Below are positions 24,081 through 37,300 of a DNA stretch of 64,000 nt, one piece after another. The position numbers and the translations under genes are program-made. The stretch is from Udeniomyces pyricola (lineage: Eukaryota; Basidiomycota; Tremellomycetes; Cystofilobasidiales; Mrakiaceae): contig BCIK01000006.1 of the NCBI GenBank assembly GCA_039545295.1, forward strand, positions 806,001 to 870,000. Direction: 5' to 3'. How positions within the stretch are numbered: the first letter of the stretch is position 1; each line of letters begins with the position of its first letter. The notes under the pieces are model-generated. The model saw only the letters and a program-made list of their open reading frames with translations, did not search any database and had not been told where the DNA came from.

Positions 24081-25344
24081 AACGCCAAACTTCCCCTCTC
24101 TCTCCCCCCCCCTCTTCCCCTTGATTATCAGCGCGCGCGCCCGCCGGCTATCGACTCCAATCCTTTCTTTTTTTTTCTTTGCTTCCACATCTGGAGTTTC
24201 GGAAACTCAATCCGTGCCCNCCAAGGGAGAAAAAAAAAACATCCAGTTTGACTCAACTTGGGCCCCCGGNGGGGGGGGGGGGTTTCACTCACGGGCCTTC
24301 TTTTTCTGGAAGGGGTTTTTTTTTTATCCTCTCTGATCTTGTGTTTCCCCTTGTGTTGTTTTTCCCTTGTTTTTTTTTTCTTTCTCCAATCTCTGTTTCT
24401 CAAATCCCCCCCCCCCCCTTTCCCCCATCAAGTACATGCAGTCAACCTTTTTCTTTCTCGCTCCTTTTTTTTCTTTCTTCTTTCTTGAAATAGGGTTTTT
24501 TACTTCTCCTGTCTTTTCCTTTTTTTTCCTTCCTTTCTAGATCTTTCATCGTCAATAGCAGTAGTATATTCAGCCAGAAACGCGATCTGTCGACCATTTT
24601 TCCCCCCTTTTCATACGAGCGTGTTGAGATATATATACGTCCGCGCGGATCATCACGCCAATGCAACCCGATGATCAAGTCCTCTTCCGACCCCCCCCCC
24701 TCCTCCTCCCTTCCGAAGATCATCCAACTCATCCATTCAAATCACTCATGATCGCCTGATTTTCTGGCTCTTTCTCCTCATCTCTTTCTCGTCTCATAAT
24801 CATCGTACTTCTCACCAGATCTTCTCCACTAGTACCACACTTTTTTTTTTCATCTCTTCACATAGGAAAGAGCCAGGAGCGGAGGAGAGAGAGAGAGGGC
24901 TACCAGAAATTCTTTGATCGATCAGATATTTTTTTTGCTGTGGGTTTTATCCTTTCTTTCGTTTTTTTTTTCTTTCTCTTCTTCCGACAAGTACGCCGCC
25001 GGTGGAGTATGGATGAATGGATGAGCGGGACACTGCTGATTGAGATGCAGGCAGTCCAACGACAAGAAAAAAAAGATACATGGGGGGGGGGGGAATGGAG
25101 TCACGAAGAGTAGAAGAAAAAACTGGTAGAAAAGAAAGAAAAAGGGCAAAGACCAAACCAAGGGTATCGGAACGACCAAAGAGTTGAAGCAAGGGGTAAA
25201 GGAAAGAGCCTAATGAAGCAGAGGGAAACAAGGAACAGCAAAGAAATGCAAAGATGACAAAGGGATTTTTGAGGGGGTTTGGTAGCCGCATATCTGTCGT
25301 TGGTGCTGCGATATACAGACCCGAGGCCCACAAACTGGACTCGA
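24081..25344. other. Convergent 3' region, GBD/FH3 gene and AGS1
   Basis: Space between converging genes, rich in T- and C-homopolymers (for example about 24405, 24690 and 24841) and a G-run (25082-25093), with isolated Ns at 24220 and 24270. No coding signal seen. Confidence 0.6.
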
Positions 25345-28300
25345 TCAGGCTAGAATAGGATGATCAAGAATCAAAAATCATAGGGTCAAACGACGCGTTA
25401 GCAAGTTGCAATCGGCAGAAAGAAGAGGCACCCTGATCGATTGTTGGGCGTCATGACTCTCGAGCAATTGAATTCGAAATAAACCTCTCCAAGACTTACG
25501 TTTACTCAGCTGCTCTTTTCGGAAGATGAGCATGTAACCAACGACGATGGCCAGTTGGCAGGCAAGACAGATCCAGAAGACGGGGCTGATGATGGGGTTG
25601 TTCCACCACCCATCCAGCCGCGTATCCCACAACGCAAGGTCAGGGAAGACGATATAAGGACCGAGCTGTGAAAGAATGCAGCGTGATAGCGAATGGTGAG
25701 AGTGACACAAAAAAAGCACGGGATGACGTAGAAGGACCTTAATCAGCATGTGTGCCTCAGAAGGCAATCGATTCGAGCTTGACCGAATTATGCTGCTTAC
25801 CTTGCCGGGAGATGCTGCACGGGCAATCATGACGACAAGGGCGCCGAGACATTGACAAACAAAGATGGCTCCACAAACTGAACGTATGCAGATACGACGA
25901 GAAGAAGAAGAAGAAGGACACAGTCGTCAGTACATGCGAGCATGGACGTTTTAGCGCAAGGAAGACCCACGTACCATGGAATCGACTGAGAGTCTGCAAA
26001 AGAGCCATGCCGAGACCGACTCCTTGGATGGCATCCAAGACTCCAAGCCATAGCCAGAGACAAGAACCGATGTAAGGCCCAGCGTTACCGGCCCATGGGA
26101 GGTTCAACCCTAAGAGGAAGTCACAGACGAAGCCGGCGTTAGCTTATGTTTGGGATCCCCCGCAAACAAGTGCAGTGAAACACCAACGTACCAATGCCGG
26201 ACGTTCCCCAGAACATTTGAGCCCATCTGTACAGAAAAGAGGCGAAGTCAGCTCAGCCTGAGGACCGCTCGTATCGAACCATGGTGATATGTAGTTCTTA
26301 CCTTGGCGCACCGAGTCCGATGGCAAAGACGGGGAGCAACCAACTGTGCACCTTGGCAAAGCCTGAGAACGTACAAGAAAGGGCCCAAACCGGTCAGCAT
26401 GCGAAACGAAGCTAGGATACCAAGTCGCCTTGAAGGCATAACTTACGCGTGAGGATCGCGAGCACGGCCGCCCAAATGATGATGAAGAATGCGACAATCA
26501 ACAAGGCCGTGGCCCAGACGGGGACTTGATCCGAGTTCCACTATCGTACCACAAAGTACACAAAGGAGACAAAACGTCAGATCGAGACATCAGGACACCA
26601 ACATCGGACTGAGTGAGATCAGGTACGAACGACATATTGCCAGTTTCGGCCGTAGGGAGGGGCAAGCCAGAAGTCTCGAAGCACTTCGGCGACAAGGAAC
26701 CACTTGACGATGTTCCTGCGGAAGAGAGTCGCGTAGAACCCGGGGACTGAGAGCACCAAAGATTTGAGTATCAACATCGGTAGCAGCGGAATTTGGATGG
26801 ATGGAAAGGACATCAGAACACATACCAGTAGGAGGTGCCTGGCGGTAGTATTGAGGCAAACCGAGATGCAGCAGTGCAAAGAACGTGAACGATACAACAG
26901 CTAGGGGCCAGACGACATAGAGAATGGCCGTCGGTCTGTGGCAAAATACAGGAGTCGGTCGTCAGCGACATGGTTCGCATTGTTTTCTGTTTGTTTTTTT
27001 TTTTAGAAAAAAAAAGTCCACTGACGCGACGTATTTGGAAGGATCCTTGCTGACAAAGGTCGAACCCCACCACCAGAGAGCGGCAGTCCAGCATTGTTGA
27101 AGACCTTGGACGACGCACGCTCGGAAAATCCACGATTGAGTCGTTGCTCCTGCCTCCTCACCGAAGCTGAGTCAAACGAGTCAGCACCTGTTTCTAACCC
27201 TTGAAAGCCAAACATGTTTGAACACACAGACTTACTTCATGCCAAAGAAGAGGAAGCCAGCAGAGGATGCGATGGCATACGACCAGGTCGCGGCGGACTG
27301 GATGAACGACTGTTTGGTTCTGAAAGATCCGTGGAATGACGGCAGTCCAATCAAGAAGAAGGCGATACCTGGGAAGGAGAAATAACGCGGAGTCAGCGAT
27401 GAGTCACAAAGTAAGCAAGACCTTGACCAGGCGTCCCAGTACGTGCATCTGGGGAAATGGAAGGGGAGACTCACCAAAGAAGATCCATGGGAATGCAAGA
27501 CCAACAGCAGATGGGTAAATTCGGAAGGTCGCCCACCAAACGATGGATGCAGTGAAGAACACAGCACCTGCAAAGAAGAGAGTAGGTGGGACGGATGAAA
27601 TTTCAATACGGGTTTGTCATGAGACCAACCTGACAACCATTGTCAAGTGGCATCTGGATCGACTCACCAACGACGTATAGATCCAAATCTTTTTGAGTGG
27701 CTGTTCCTGATAGCAAGACAAGTTGGAAAGCTGTAGCCGAGAGCATCTGACCAGCAGACATGACGATTGAATCTGATATCAAATGAGTGACACGAGTCAG
27801 CATCGGCAGATGAATGATGACAACGCTTTGGTCTGTTATGAGTCGTCACCCACATAGTGGCCATTCGCCGATCATGCGGCCCATGAAGATTTGCATGCCT
27901 GAAAGAGGTTGAAAACAATGAGTTCAATGATTGGCTCGTACACGAGAGGCCAGAAGACGATTCGAGCGGTCTTGCGTACGAGTGAGGGGAATATCTGGCA
28001 TGAGGTTATCGTCATCTTCGTCAGCGGTGTAGGCCGAGGGCTCGTGATGCGAGCTGCCGAATCCTGACGCCTTGGAGCTTGCAATCTAGAAGAGGGGGTA
28101 AATCAACCTAACGTCAGCGTCAACTCAAACACACACCGCATTGGTCCCAACCAAACCCGCCTTGAGGGACGAACCTTCTCCTTCTTGAGAATGACGAAGT
28201 GCTTCTTCTCAGCACGTTCGAGATACTTTTCAATGCAGAGGTCGCCCTTCGAATTGTCCGAGTTGAGTGTCTTGAGCTTTTGGACAAAGTCTCTAGCAAC

Positions 28301-31300
28301 CTCTCCATTCTCGTCGGTGAACGTTTCCATGGCCTTGTTGAGTGGACTGCTCGAACCATGCTCATCGACAATGGAACTGATGCTCGAGTCTGGACGAGGA
28401 AAGAACGAATTGAGACAGCTAGTCAGCATCTCGAGACACCAAAATAATGATCAGAAATGCAAAAAGAAAAAGCTACTGACGGGATGAATGGCGGGACATC
28501 ATCGTGAACGGACGAGTAGGAGCCTTTTTTACGAGGTCGGCACAGACAGCGGAAATCAGTCTCGAACAACGGGAAAGAGAAACAACACCAAAGAAGAAAC
28601 TCACTGTCAGAGCTCCTCCATCATCAACCAAACTGGCTCTGGATGCGTTCTGGAAGAAAGGGTCCTTTGCGGACCCGGCTTGACGGGCGATTTGCTTGTT
28701 TGCACTGGCAAGGAAAGCATTATAGCTCGAAGACTAGATGAAGATGTGGATCAGTAGCCGGAGAGAACATATGGGATTCCGAGATGAGCGCAAGCCTTGA
28801 CACTTACCCTGCTTCCACCATCTCCAACGTTTGGCGAATCACCGAACTCATGGGCCTGGCTGTGACGAGGGTCAAAGTAGCCGTGATCACCTTGGTCGGA
28901 GCCCGAGGGCGTACCGGCGAGCGAACCCAAGTCGTCATTGTCGCCGAACCGGCGAGGCGCAGGGTGAGCGTGGGTCTCGTCGTCGTAAGACGGGTCGAGC
29001 GGATCGAGTACGCGGGGTGCATTGGCAGATGATTCTTGACCGTACGTCGCCGTAGGCTGTTCCATAGGGGGCCGTTGAGTCCAGTCCGTCCTCTCAATTT
29101 GCGTGGCATCCCCGTACGTGCGGGTGGGGTCGGCGACCGCTCGAGGCGGAACGTAGTCCGAGTAGTCACTACAAATGTATCGAATTGTCAGTCGTCTCCT
29201 CCATGTGTTCTGGAACTTCAGAAGCGTCAACCAGTCTTGACTCACTAGGCGTGGTCGCCAGCTCCTTTTCGGGAGGCACGAATCGATCGTTTCTGGAAAA
29301 TCTCAACTCGACCTGATCAAGAAAAGAAAGAGTTCCAGGAGAAACAGAACATCACTGTCAGCGGCTGATCGATCTGGGAACATGTCCGCAATGATCAGTC
29401 AGACCCACCTCTCCATTCAATGACGGGGAAACGCTGGACGGCTGATCGAGCTCGGAGGACGGCTCGCTCCTTCTCTGACGACTTCAGGGCAAGTTTCTGG
29501 GTTGTAAGGAAAGATCATCAAGGAGGAATAGTCAGTCATATGAGCCTGTCTATAAAATGAAAGAGAAGGTCAATACACACGATCGTCTTCTGCAGCTGCG
29601 AGATCATGTGACTCGTACTGGTCGACTCGACAGGGAACCACCATCCAGGCATCAGACCGAGTCCTCCCAGTCGGGCACCAACTCCGAGGGCACCTTTCCT
29701 TCCAAACTCGACGGCGACAAGCCCGAAAGGCTCGTCTCGGGACGGAATGAGGGCGAAGTCTGCACCCGAGAAGAGATAAGGAGGGAGTGATGTAAATTCG
29801 GGCTTTGAAAAGACTTGTTCGGGGTACATCCTGCGAGGGGAGAAACGATAAAACGAAACGGTCAAGGAGGTCAGGTTTGAGACAAGCATTGATAGCGCAC
29901 AGGACCAGGGAACCCGTGGACGATGACGCACTCCATGAGTCGAGCGAGTTTCTCGGCCGCAAATCTTCCGTAGAGATCCTGGTATTCGATACGGCAACAA
30001 CAATCAGCAATTGAACGACATCGATTGACATCTACAGGCGAAGCTGACTCACAATGACGGGTCCGACGGCGATTAGTTGAACAGCCTTGTTCTTTTCGAG
30101 CAAAGCGGGGAAGACATCGGCAATGCTGCGAAAGCGGGACGAACACCTTCATCAGCAACGGATACAGGAAGACACGTCTGCCATCTGAGAAAGACTGGCT
30201 TACATATCGACTCCCTTCTGCTTGGACCATCGTCCGACGAAGACAAAGAGCTCCGCCTTGGGGTCGAGCTTGATGCCAGCCCATTCTTGGGCCTGACGCT
30301 TGAGAGCAGGTCGTCTAAAGGCGAGGTGTATGGCAGAGCACGATCAAGAAGGATCAGGAACATCATTCTCGAAGACGACAGAGCAAGGTTCAGGCTGAAT
30401 TGAAGTGTCACGGCGTACTTGGCTTCAGCCTCTTGATCGATCTGAATGTTCTTGACATCGGCGGCATGAGCGTCGAGGGCAGCAATATCGTCAGGATCGG
30501 GGTTAGGGAGCGAATCGATTTGTCTGAATGGGAGAAAGCGATCAACAAGGGCAAGCGGTCGGGTCAGTACAGGACGACTGATACAGATTTAAAATCCATC
30601 AAGTCGCCAGTCGGGTACGCACTTGAGAGTCCACAACGCCGGGTATCGAGCCCACGATCGCTTTCCGTACTTGTCCGAGACTCCGGCAACTCCGATCGAC
30701 TTTTGGTGGACGGCGATAAATGCGGCACCCGCATGCAGCAAGTTAAAGGTGTTACCGTATTGGATGTATTTTGTCGTGACTTCTTTAGGCAGGTTGAAAG
30801 CCGCGCAGACTTCGTTCATCTCCTCTTTGTTACGGAGCGGCCAAAGACCTTGGAATTCGGCATTGTGAAGCGAGAGACAGGTTGGGAAGACCTAGAGAGT
30901 AGGCGAGCAATTGAGGCAGTGATGGGCATGTCAGCCAATCCGGTTGTTGATCAGCGGATGGAGACAATAGAGGGAAGACATGTCCGAGCCTCACCTTGGG
31001 CAACAAGTAGAGAGGAGCCAAAGTGCCGTGGTAATCGTTGATGTGATACTGAAGAAATGCAAGCACAAGCAAGATGTCAGCGAAACAGGGTCTTTGATGC
31101 CACGTCTCCAAACTCAGCTGAAGGCTCAGCTTACAATGTCAATAATGGGGTTTCGTCGGATAGTCTCAGCGATGGCCTGATTCCAAGTGGAGTAGAAGAC
31201 AGCAGAGGACAGGTCGTCCATTCGAGCGGGATCTAGAACATTTCAGACAACGTAAAAGTGCACACAACCGAGTCAGAACCTATGTATGCTCAGGCAATAT

Positions 31301-34300
31301 AGGTGAAACCAGAGTGTCAAACGCACAAGGATCCGATTTGGTCTGAGCTCGGAAAACTGGCGAATCAAGAATGTAGTAGGTGATGTTCTAGAGGAAGCCA
31401 TGTAGGGATAAATTGTCATCAGAAATTAACAGACACATTGCACGTCGGACGTCGTGTCAAACAACTGACCTTGTAGACGTGAATTTCGCACTGTCGATTC
31501 ACGTCAAGCAAACAAGCGGGTGTGCGTCAGCCTTCAACTTCGTCGCTCTTTCATGCATAGTGATACAAGATCGTACGTACCTCGATCAGGTAAGCTGGAG
31601 AAAAGCAGAAAAGGAGGTCTTATGCGTTAGGAGACGCTCCTCTTGAAAACAAAAAACAACCAAATGCAGCAAGGAAAAAACATGTACCTTCCCCAAAAAT
31701 GATGACCTCAATCGGCTCGGTCGGTTCGCCAGGCGGATAATCGACTCCGCCGACTTTCGGAATGACCCAAACCAAGTCGCAATCTTCCATCGCCGTACCC
31801 ATGAGCTTGGACATGACACCTAGTCCACCAATCTTGACCTTGATCTTCCAGTCGAGGATCTCGTCTGTGCACAGTCCAGCGGAGGAAGAAAGCATACATC
31901 TATCAGCGTCTGGATTGAGTCTTGTTCATGGAATCTTCCACGAGACTCACACTCCAAGGTAGCCTGGTAAGAAAAAAAAGACGCAGAGATGTCTTAGCTC
32001 GGTTACAATATGATGATGAATCTGACAACACTAGGATATGTTTTACTTACAATGATGATCTTTCTTCGCTTGTTCTGGAATGACCGAAAATCCAACAGGG
32101 GTTGATGAGCGTCGTGTCAGACATCGATCGAGCAATCAAAGCGTCACTTACAACGTCCTCTGGCCAGCCAATGATCTTTTGTCCAGCAGCGAGTCTGCCG
32201 GCTTTCTCGTCGTCTTTGAACTTCTCATCCCCAGCCTTGACTCCGTACTGTGTCGATCGACAAAAGCATTAATGATGAGTAAAAAAAAAATGACAAAAAA
32301 CATCTACGTCGAGATATCGACTGACTTTGTTGATCTTGATGGCATAGAATCGTCGACCTATGGGAATGGTCAAGGATACAAGAGACCAATACTGTCAGAC
32401 ATCGGATAGGCAGAGAACGCATCGGTGGAGAGGAAGCAAAGGCGTCGTGGCTCACGGAAAAGCATCGCAGTCAGGATAGCGGTGAGCGGAGGGATGAACA
32501 GAAGCAAGATGTAGACGACAAGGGAGGTGCTAGCAAGAGACATTGGACGGGCATCAGCGCTCAGAATAATTCAGGGCGAGAGACGGATATTGCCAATGCC
32601 ACTCACAAGGCGTGTCCTCGCGGAACGAGCCGCCACTTTCCTGTACGGTCATTGATGACCAGGTTCCAGCCGAGATACTGGCGGGGAGGTGCACTCATGT
32701 TGAAGTAGTTGGCAGCTGCAAGAATGGGCATAGGGGCGACAAGATCAGGTCAACGTGTACACGCATAGTCGCGAGAAGTGGAAGAGTGGCAACTACGTAC
32801 TCAGTGAGTTGGGAGGGAGCCTATCTATGACGCCGTCACCATCTGCGTCTCCATAGAAGTAGTCATCGAAGCCTATCACGGGAATGATCACCACATCAGC
32901 ATCAGGTCTAGAAAGCGTGCCGAAAATTACAGCAGGAGACCAGAGAAAATTCTCACCATAGACATTCATTTGAATGTAACTTGGCCATCTGTCCATGAGC
33001 TACAGTAAAAGGAAGAGATGCATGGGTGAGCAGACGATTTTAAGCTGACCCCCAGGCCGCGGGCGTGTTTACTAGCGCACTCAGATTCGTGCTAAACTTA
33101 CTGGCAGCGTCCAATCTCCGTCGGCAGAGGATTTGAAACTGGCGGGCAAACCCTGGTCGTATCCGAACTGTTTATTCGTTCGTACAAGGACAAAGAGGAA
33201 GGAGAAAGACAGTCAAGACTAGGACTTTGATGACGCATCCCTCTTCTTTTGGTTGGACTTTCCTAACTTACCTGGTTGTACTTGCCCCGAGCGAGCATTT
33301 TGGGGACTCGGCGCTCTCCACCGGTGTAATCAGATGAGTCGGCATGCACAACTGGCGCGGCGGAACCTGAGATGATGGAGTAGTACTGAACCTGGATGTG
33401 CTGAGCTTGCCAAAATTTGCCTTTGAAGACATCACTGTTGAAAGTCGTGGTTGCCTCGTACGCCTGCCAGTCGGTCCAGTTGAGACTGATGATGCGGATC
33501 CGACGAAGAAGAAGAGTACATGCCAATTCCCATGTCAACAACAGTGGCAAGTATCGAACGAAAGGACAGACAAATCTTATACTCACCCGTACGTGCCCGA
33601 GTAGCGGAACTGATCGGCTCCTGAGGCGGCGTGTGTTCTGTACCGGTGAAGGGTGGAGGCATTAGCAGATGGTTCACACTTGATTCTTACTGGACTGTCT
33701 GAGTGCCACGTCTATATGCAACATACAGCGTCCAAGAATCGCCCGATCCCGAGAGGAGATCTGTGCTGTAGTCAGCAGCTTCGGTCCACACGAGCACGTT
33801 CTCGGGAAGGCCCTTGCGGACGAGAAGATGCGCGGTCGTCTGTAGCAATCGAGGGGGTATACGAAAGTGACGATGGGAGAGGGTTGGGCGTTGTCAGCAA
33901 GGACCTACGAGAACGTCTCACATAGGCAGCGTGAGAGGGAGACTGACTCCAGTACTAGCACCTGCGGGATAGGTGTTCACGCTTCCCAAGATAAACTCGT
34001 ACAATCCATCGTCGGCATTCTCGATGGTAGCTGTCCAAGACCAAGCCGAGATGGGAGCCGCATCAAGTTGTGGGACGGCTGACCCCGTCATTTTGGTGCA
34101 TACAGGGCTGCCTTTGATGGATGGCTTGTTTGAGGATCCCGGGGGACCGACGTGTGAGATGTTGAGAGCATTAGTGAGCGAGTCGCTAACAAAGTGGGGA
34201 GGCAAAGCGGGTGATCAGCTGAGCTTTTTCACAAATCGAGTCAAAGGCAGAACACCAAGAGGGCGACGTACCAATTCATTTCCTGATCAAACTCAAATCT

Positions 34301-37300
34301 ACAGAATGGAAAATGAACATCAGTCCGTGATTAACCCCGCTGAGAGAAGGTTGATGATCATTCTACAGCGAAAAATCACTCACGAGATTTCAAAAGACGT
34401 CTCGTTGGTGGAACCGGGAATTGTGAGCAAGCGGAAATCGTGGCCAGGCGAGAATTTGGTCATAGTTGGGTCGGGTGGGTACCTATCGATGATACAGAAG
34501 ACAAACTCGGTCAGCTCAAGTGGTAACGAGCAAGCATTCAGGCCGGGATCAATGTCTTCACGCACCAGAGATCTTCGGGAACGAAGAGTTTGAAACCTGT
34601 GCATTGATAGGAGCGCCAATGGAGCGAGACAGGCCATTCAGAATCAGTGTGGATCTTCGAAATCAAGAGGCATTGGCTGACAAGAGAGAAGCCAAAAGGA
34701 CAAACCAAATCGCGGAAGTTCAATCCCTCGAAGGCAGCCGACGTAGGGAGCTTGGTTATTGTCATACTTGGACATGGTCGAGTTCTCCAGAGTGTACGTG
34801 TCGTACGGATAGAGAAGGTTCTTGACCGTTGTTCCAGACGGGTACGGGCTTCGGATCCAGTCGCCATCGTTCTGACCTCCACATGCATTGTTGTACGTGA
34901 TTGTCGTGTTCTCGTTGTGCCAGACAAACCACATTTCCTGTATGTGGGACGGAACTGTTTCAGCCGAGAAACTCGTCTGACCGCACGGAGAAATACGGAA
35001 TGAAAAGACGCCACAAACCTCAGTCATCTCCGTGAGGAATTCCGCCTTGTTCTGCTGGAGAGAGAGAGGTGAACGCGACTGCGATCGAACTCCAACTATT
35101 AGAACCGAGAAACACACCGGCCAGGTCAGCAAGCCACAGTGGTGTCCAGATGGAAGACTTCTGATGCTTGAAGCGAAACGTACTGATGGTCTCGGTGATG
35201 TTGGAACCTGGGAAGATGACCCCGTACGTTTGAGTGCTGTAGTTGGTGAGTTGGAAGCCGTCGAGAAGCGATGGGTACTGCTCTCGGAGCGAAAAGATTC
35301 GATGAAGGTATCTGAGAGGCGGTACACGAAGCAGGCAAGAATATAGTGAGCCACTGCTCTTTTCTGGTAGAAAGCGACAAAGCACGCGCACCGGAATCCA
35401 GGCGAGGTCGGGTCGAAGTGGTCGAGCTGGTTTTGGAAGTCCTCGCAGCCATATAGAGATTTGCTAGAGGACAGAAAGAAGAAAAAGAACGGGACAATGG
35501 GATATCAGTCGCTGAACAGCAAGCGGATTTGATGATTTAGCACAGTTGCTTACCCATATTCGAAGTTGTGATATTGCGTAGAACCAAGCCTAATGAACAA
35601 AATTATCGAGAAGATTAGCGTAGGAGAGACATGGTCGAAAATCAACCAGTGCTGTTAACATTAGAGACGAGAGGCTGACTTGTAGCATCCATGCTTTTGC
35701 CAGGCGGGAGTGGCCGTCATTGCTTGTCTACCAAACAAGTAGTTGGCGGCGGAGTTGTCAAAGATGTCTGTCGTTTGATATGCAAAATGTTTGCTATCAG
35801 TCACCCAGATCTATGGTCTGCAGGATCTTTCAGGCTGGAAGAAAGGAATCAACTTACAAAGGCCTTGCTCCTGACCGTAGTAGACTAGTGGAACTCCCGG
35901 AATGAGAAGCATGCCAATGTAAGATGCAAACGCTTCCTTCATGGTACCATTCACCTGGAGAAGGAGAGGAGGTGAAAGATGAAAGGCAAGGGGGCAAAAC
36001 AAGAGGTAGATGAGTTGTACGCTCTGTCTTCAATCAGAAGAGCTTGGCGGCGTTGTATACTTACCATTGCGGGCCATCGGAAGATATCGTGATTGGTGCT
36101 GCCCATCCAGTGTCGAGGGTCGTATTCGCCAGTCTGACTGTTTACCATGTCTTCGTTGATGTTGATTTGACGCCAGGCCTGGAGCACCGGACCGAGTGAA
36201 AGACAAGGCAAGAAGTCAACGACCAATGACGACATAGCCAGCGATGTGGTGAATGTGATAGACACCGTCCCAGACGCACGGTTGTAAAGTCTTGGTCGAT
36301 ATCGTCAGCGACATCAAGGTTTCCATCCAACTGTAAGACTCGGGTGAGCGATCGATAGAACGAGTAGTGGAACGCAGTTGAATCTAGAGTGACGCGTCGG
36401 ATATGGAGGACGGGGGAGGAAGGTCGTCAGCCAGTTGAGACAAAACGCCATCACGCCCTTCTCTCACCAATTGAGTCAGATCCTACGCACCCCAGCCAGT
36501 GAGACCTTCCTCCCGCATAAACATTTCGGTGTTGTTAGGCTGAGCGGTGATGGCCTCCTCAAACGTTCGGTTGTTCTGGTACGGCGTTCGTCCTCGTCCA
36601 ATGTACAGACTACCAAATGTATCGCCACCAGTAACCTCGCCTGGAATGAAGAAGTTGTCCTTGCCAAACTGCCTGGCACAGGCACGGGTTCCGTTGGCCC
36701 ACTTGGCTGCAAAATCGACCGTCATCTGGGTCGCCTTGTCGATTCGGATACCGTCGATGTCGAGGGATTCAATCATGATACAAGCGTACTTGATGAGTTG
36801 CTGAGATACCAGCGATTGAAGTAACGAAGAAAGTTGTTGGCAAAAGGTCAGTACAACTTTTCATCGGTGTTCGGTCTGCCAAAGCCAAGACGACAGAAGA
36901 GTACGGATATTCATAGGTCGACTCACGTTGGCAACGGTTGGATCCCAGTCTCGCAATCGATCCTGTACCGAGGCGAACTTGGAGAGCTGACGCTGCCAAT
37001 CGGGGTGAACGCCAAACGCTTCCATGTCGCCTATAGAACGCAAATTAGGTCAGTACACAAGGACCGTCCCACGAGAGCCCAGCAAGGCAGCTCATCAACG
37101 CACCATAATGATCTGGGGAGTTCAATGTCAGAGCGTATAAACCCGTCAGTTACCAATACCAAGTCGAACGTGTGATTCAGAGTTCGCAAACACAGGACCT
37201 ACCAAACGAGGAGGCATAGCATCCAGGACCCTTGTCGACGTTCACAATCTTGCCCGCCGTGTCCCAGAAGACGGGGAGCACGCACGTGTCGTTCTTGGTG

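Noticed and set aside
25101..25331. Extension of AGS1 into a hydrophobic C-terminal tail
   Set aside because: Splicing with correct phase gives Pro-stop right after the acceptor (FRKEQLSKP), so the hydrophobic frame is not reached.
33973..34593. 206-codon + strand frame inside AGS1
   Set aside because: Antisense shadow of GH13-side exons and introns of AGS1, with no recognisable domain.
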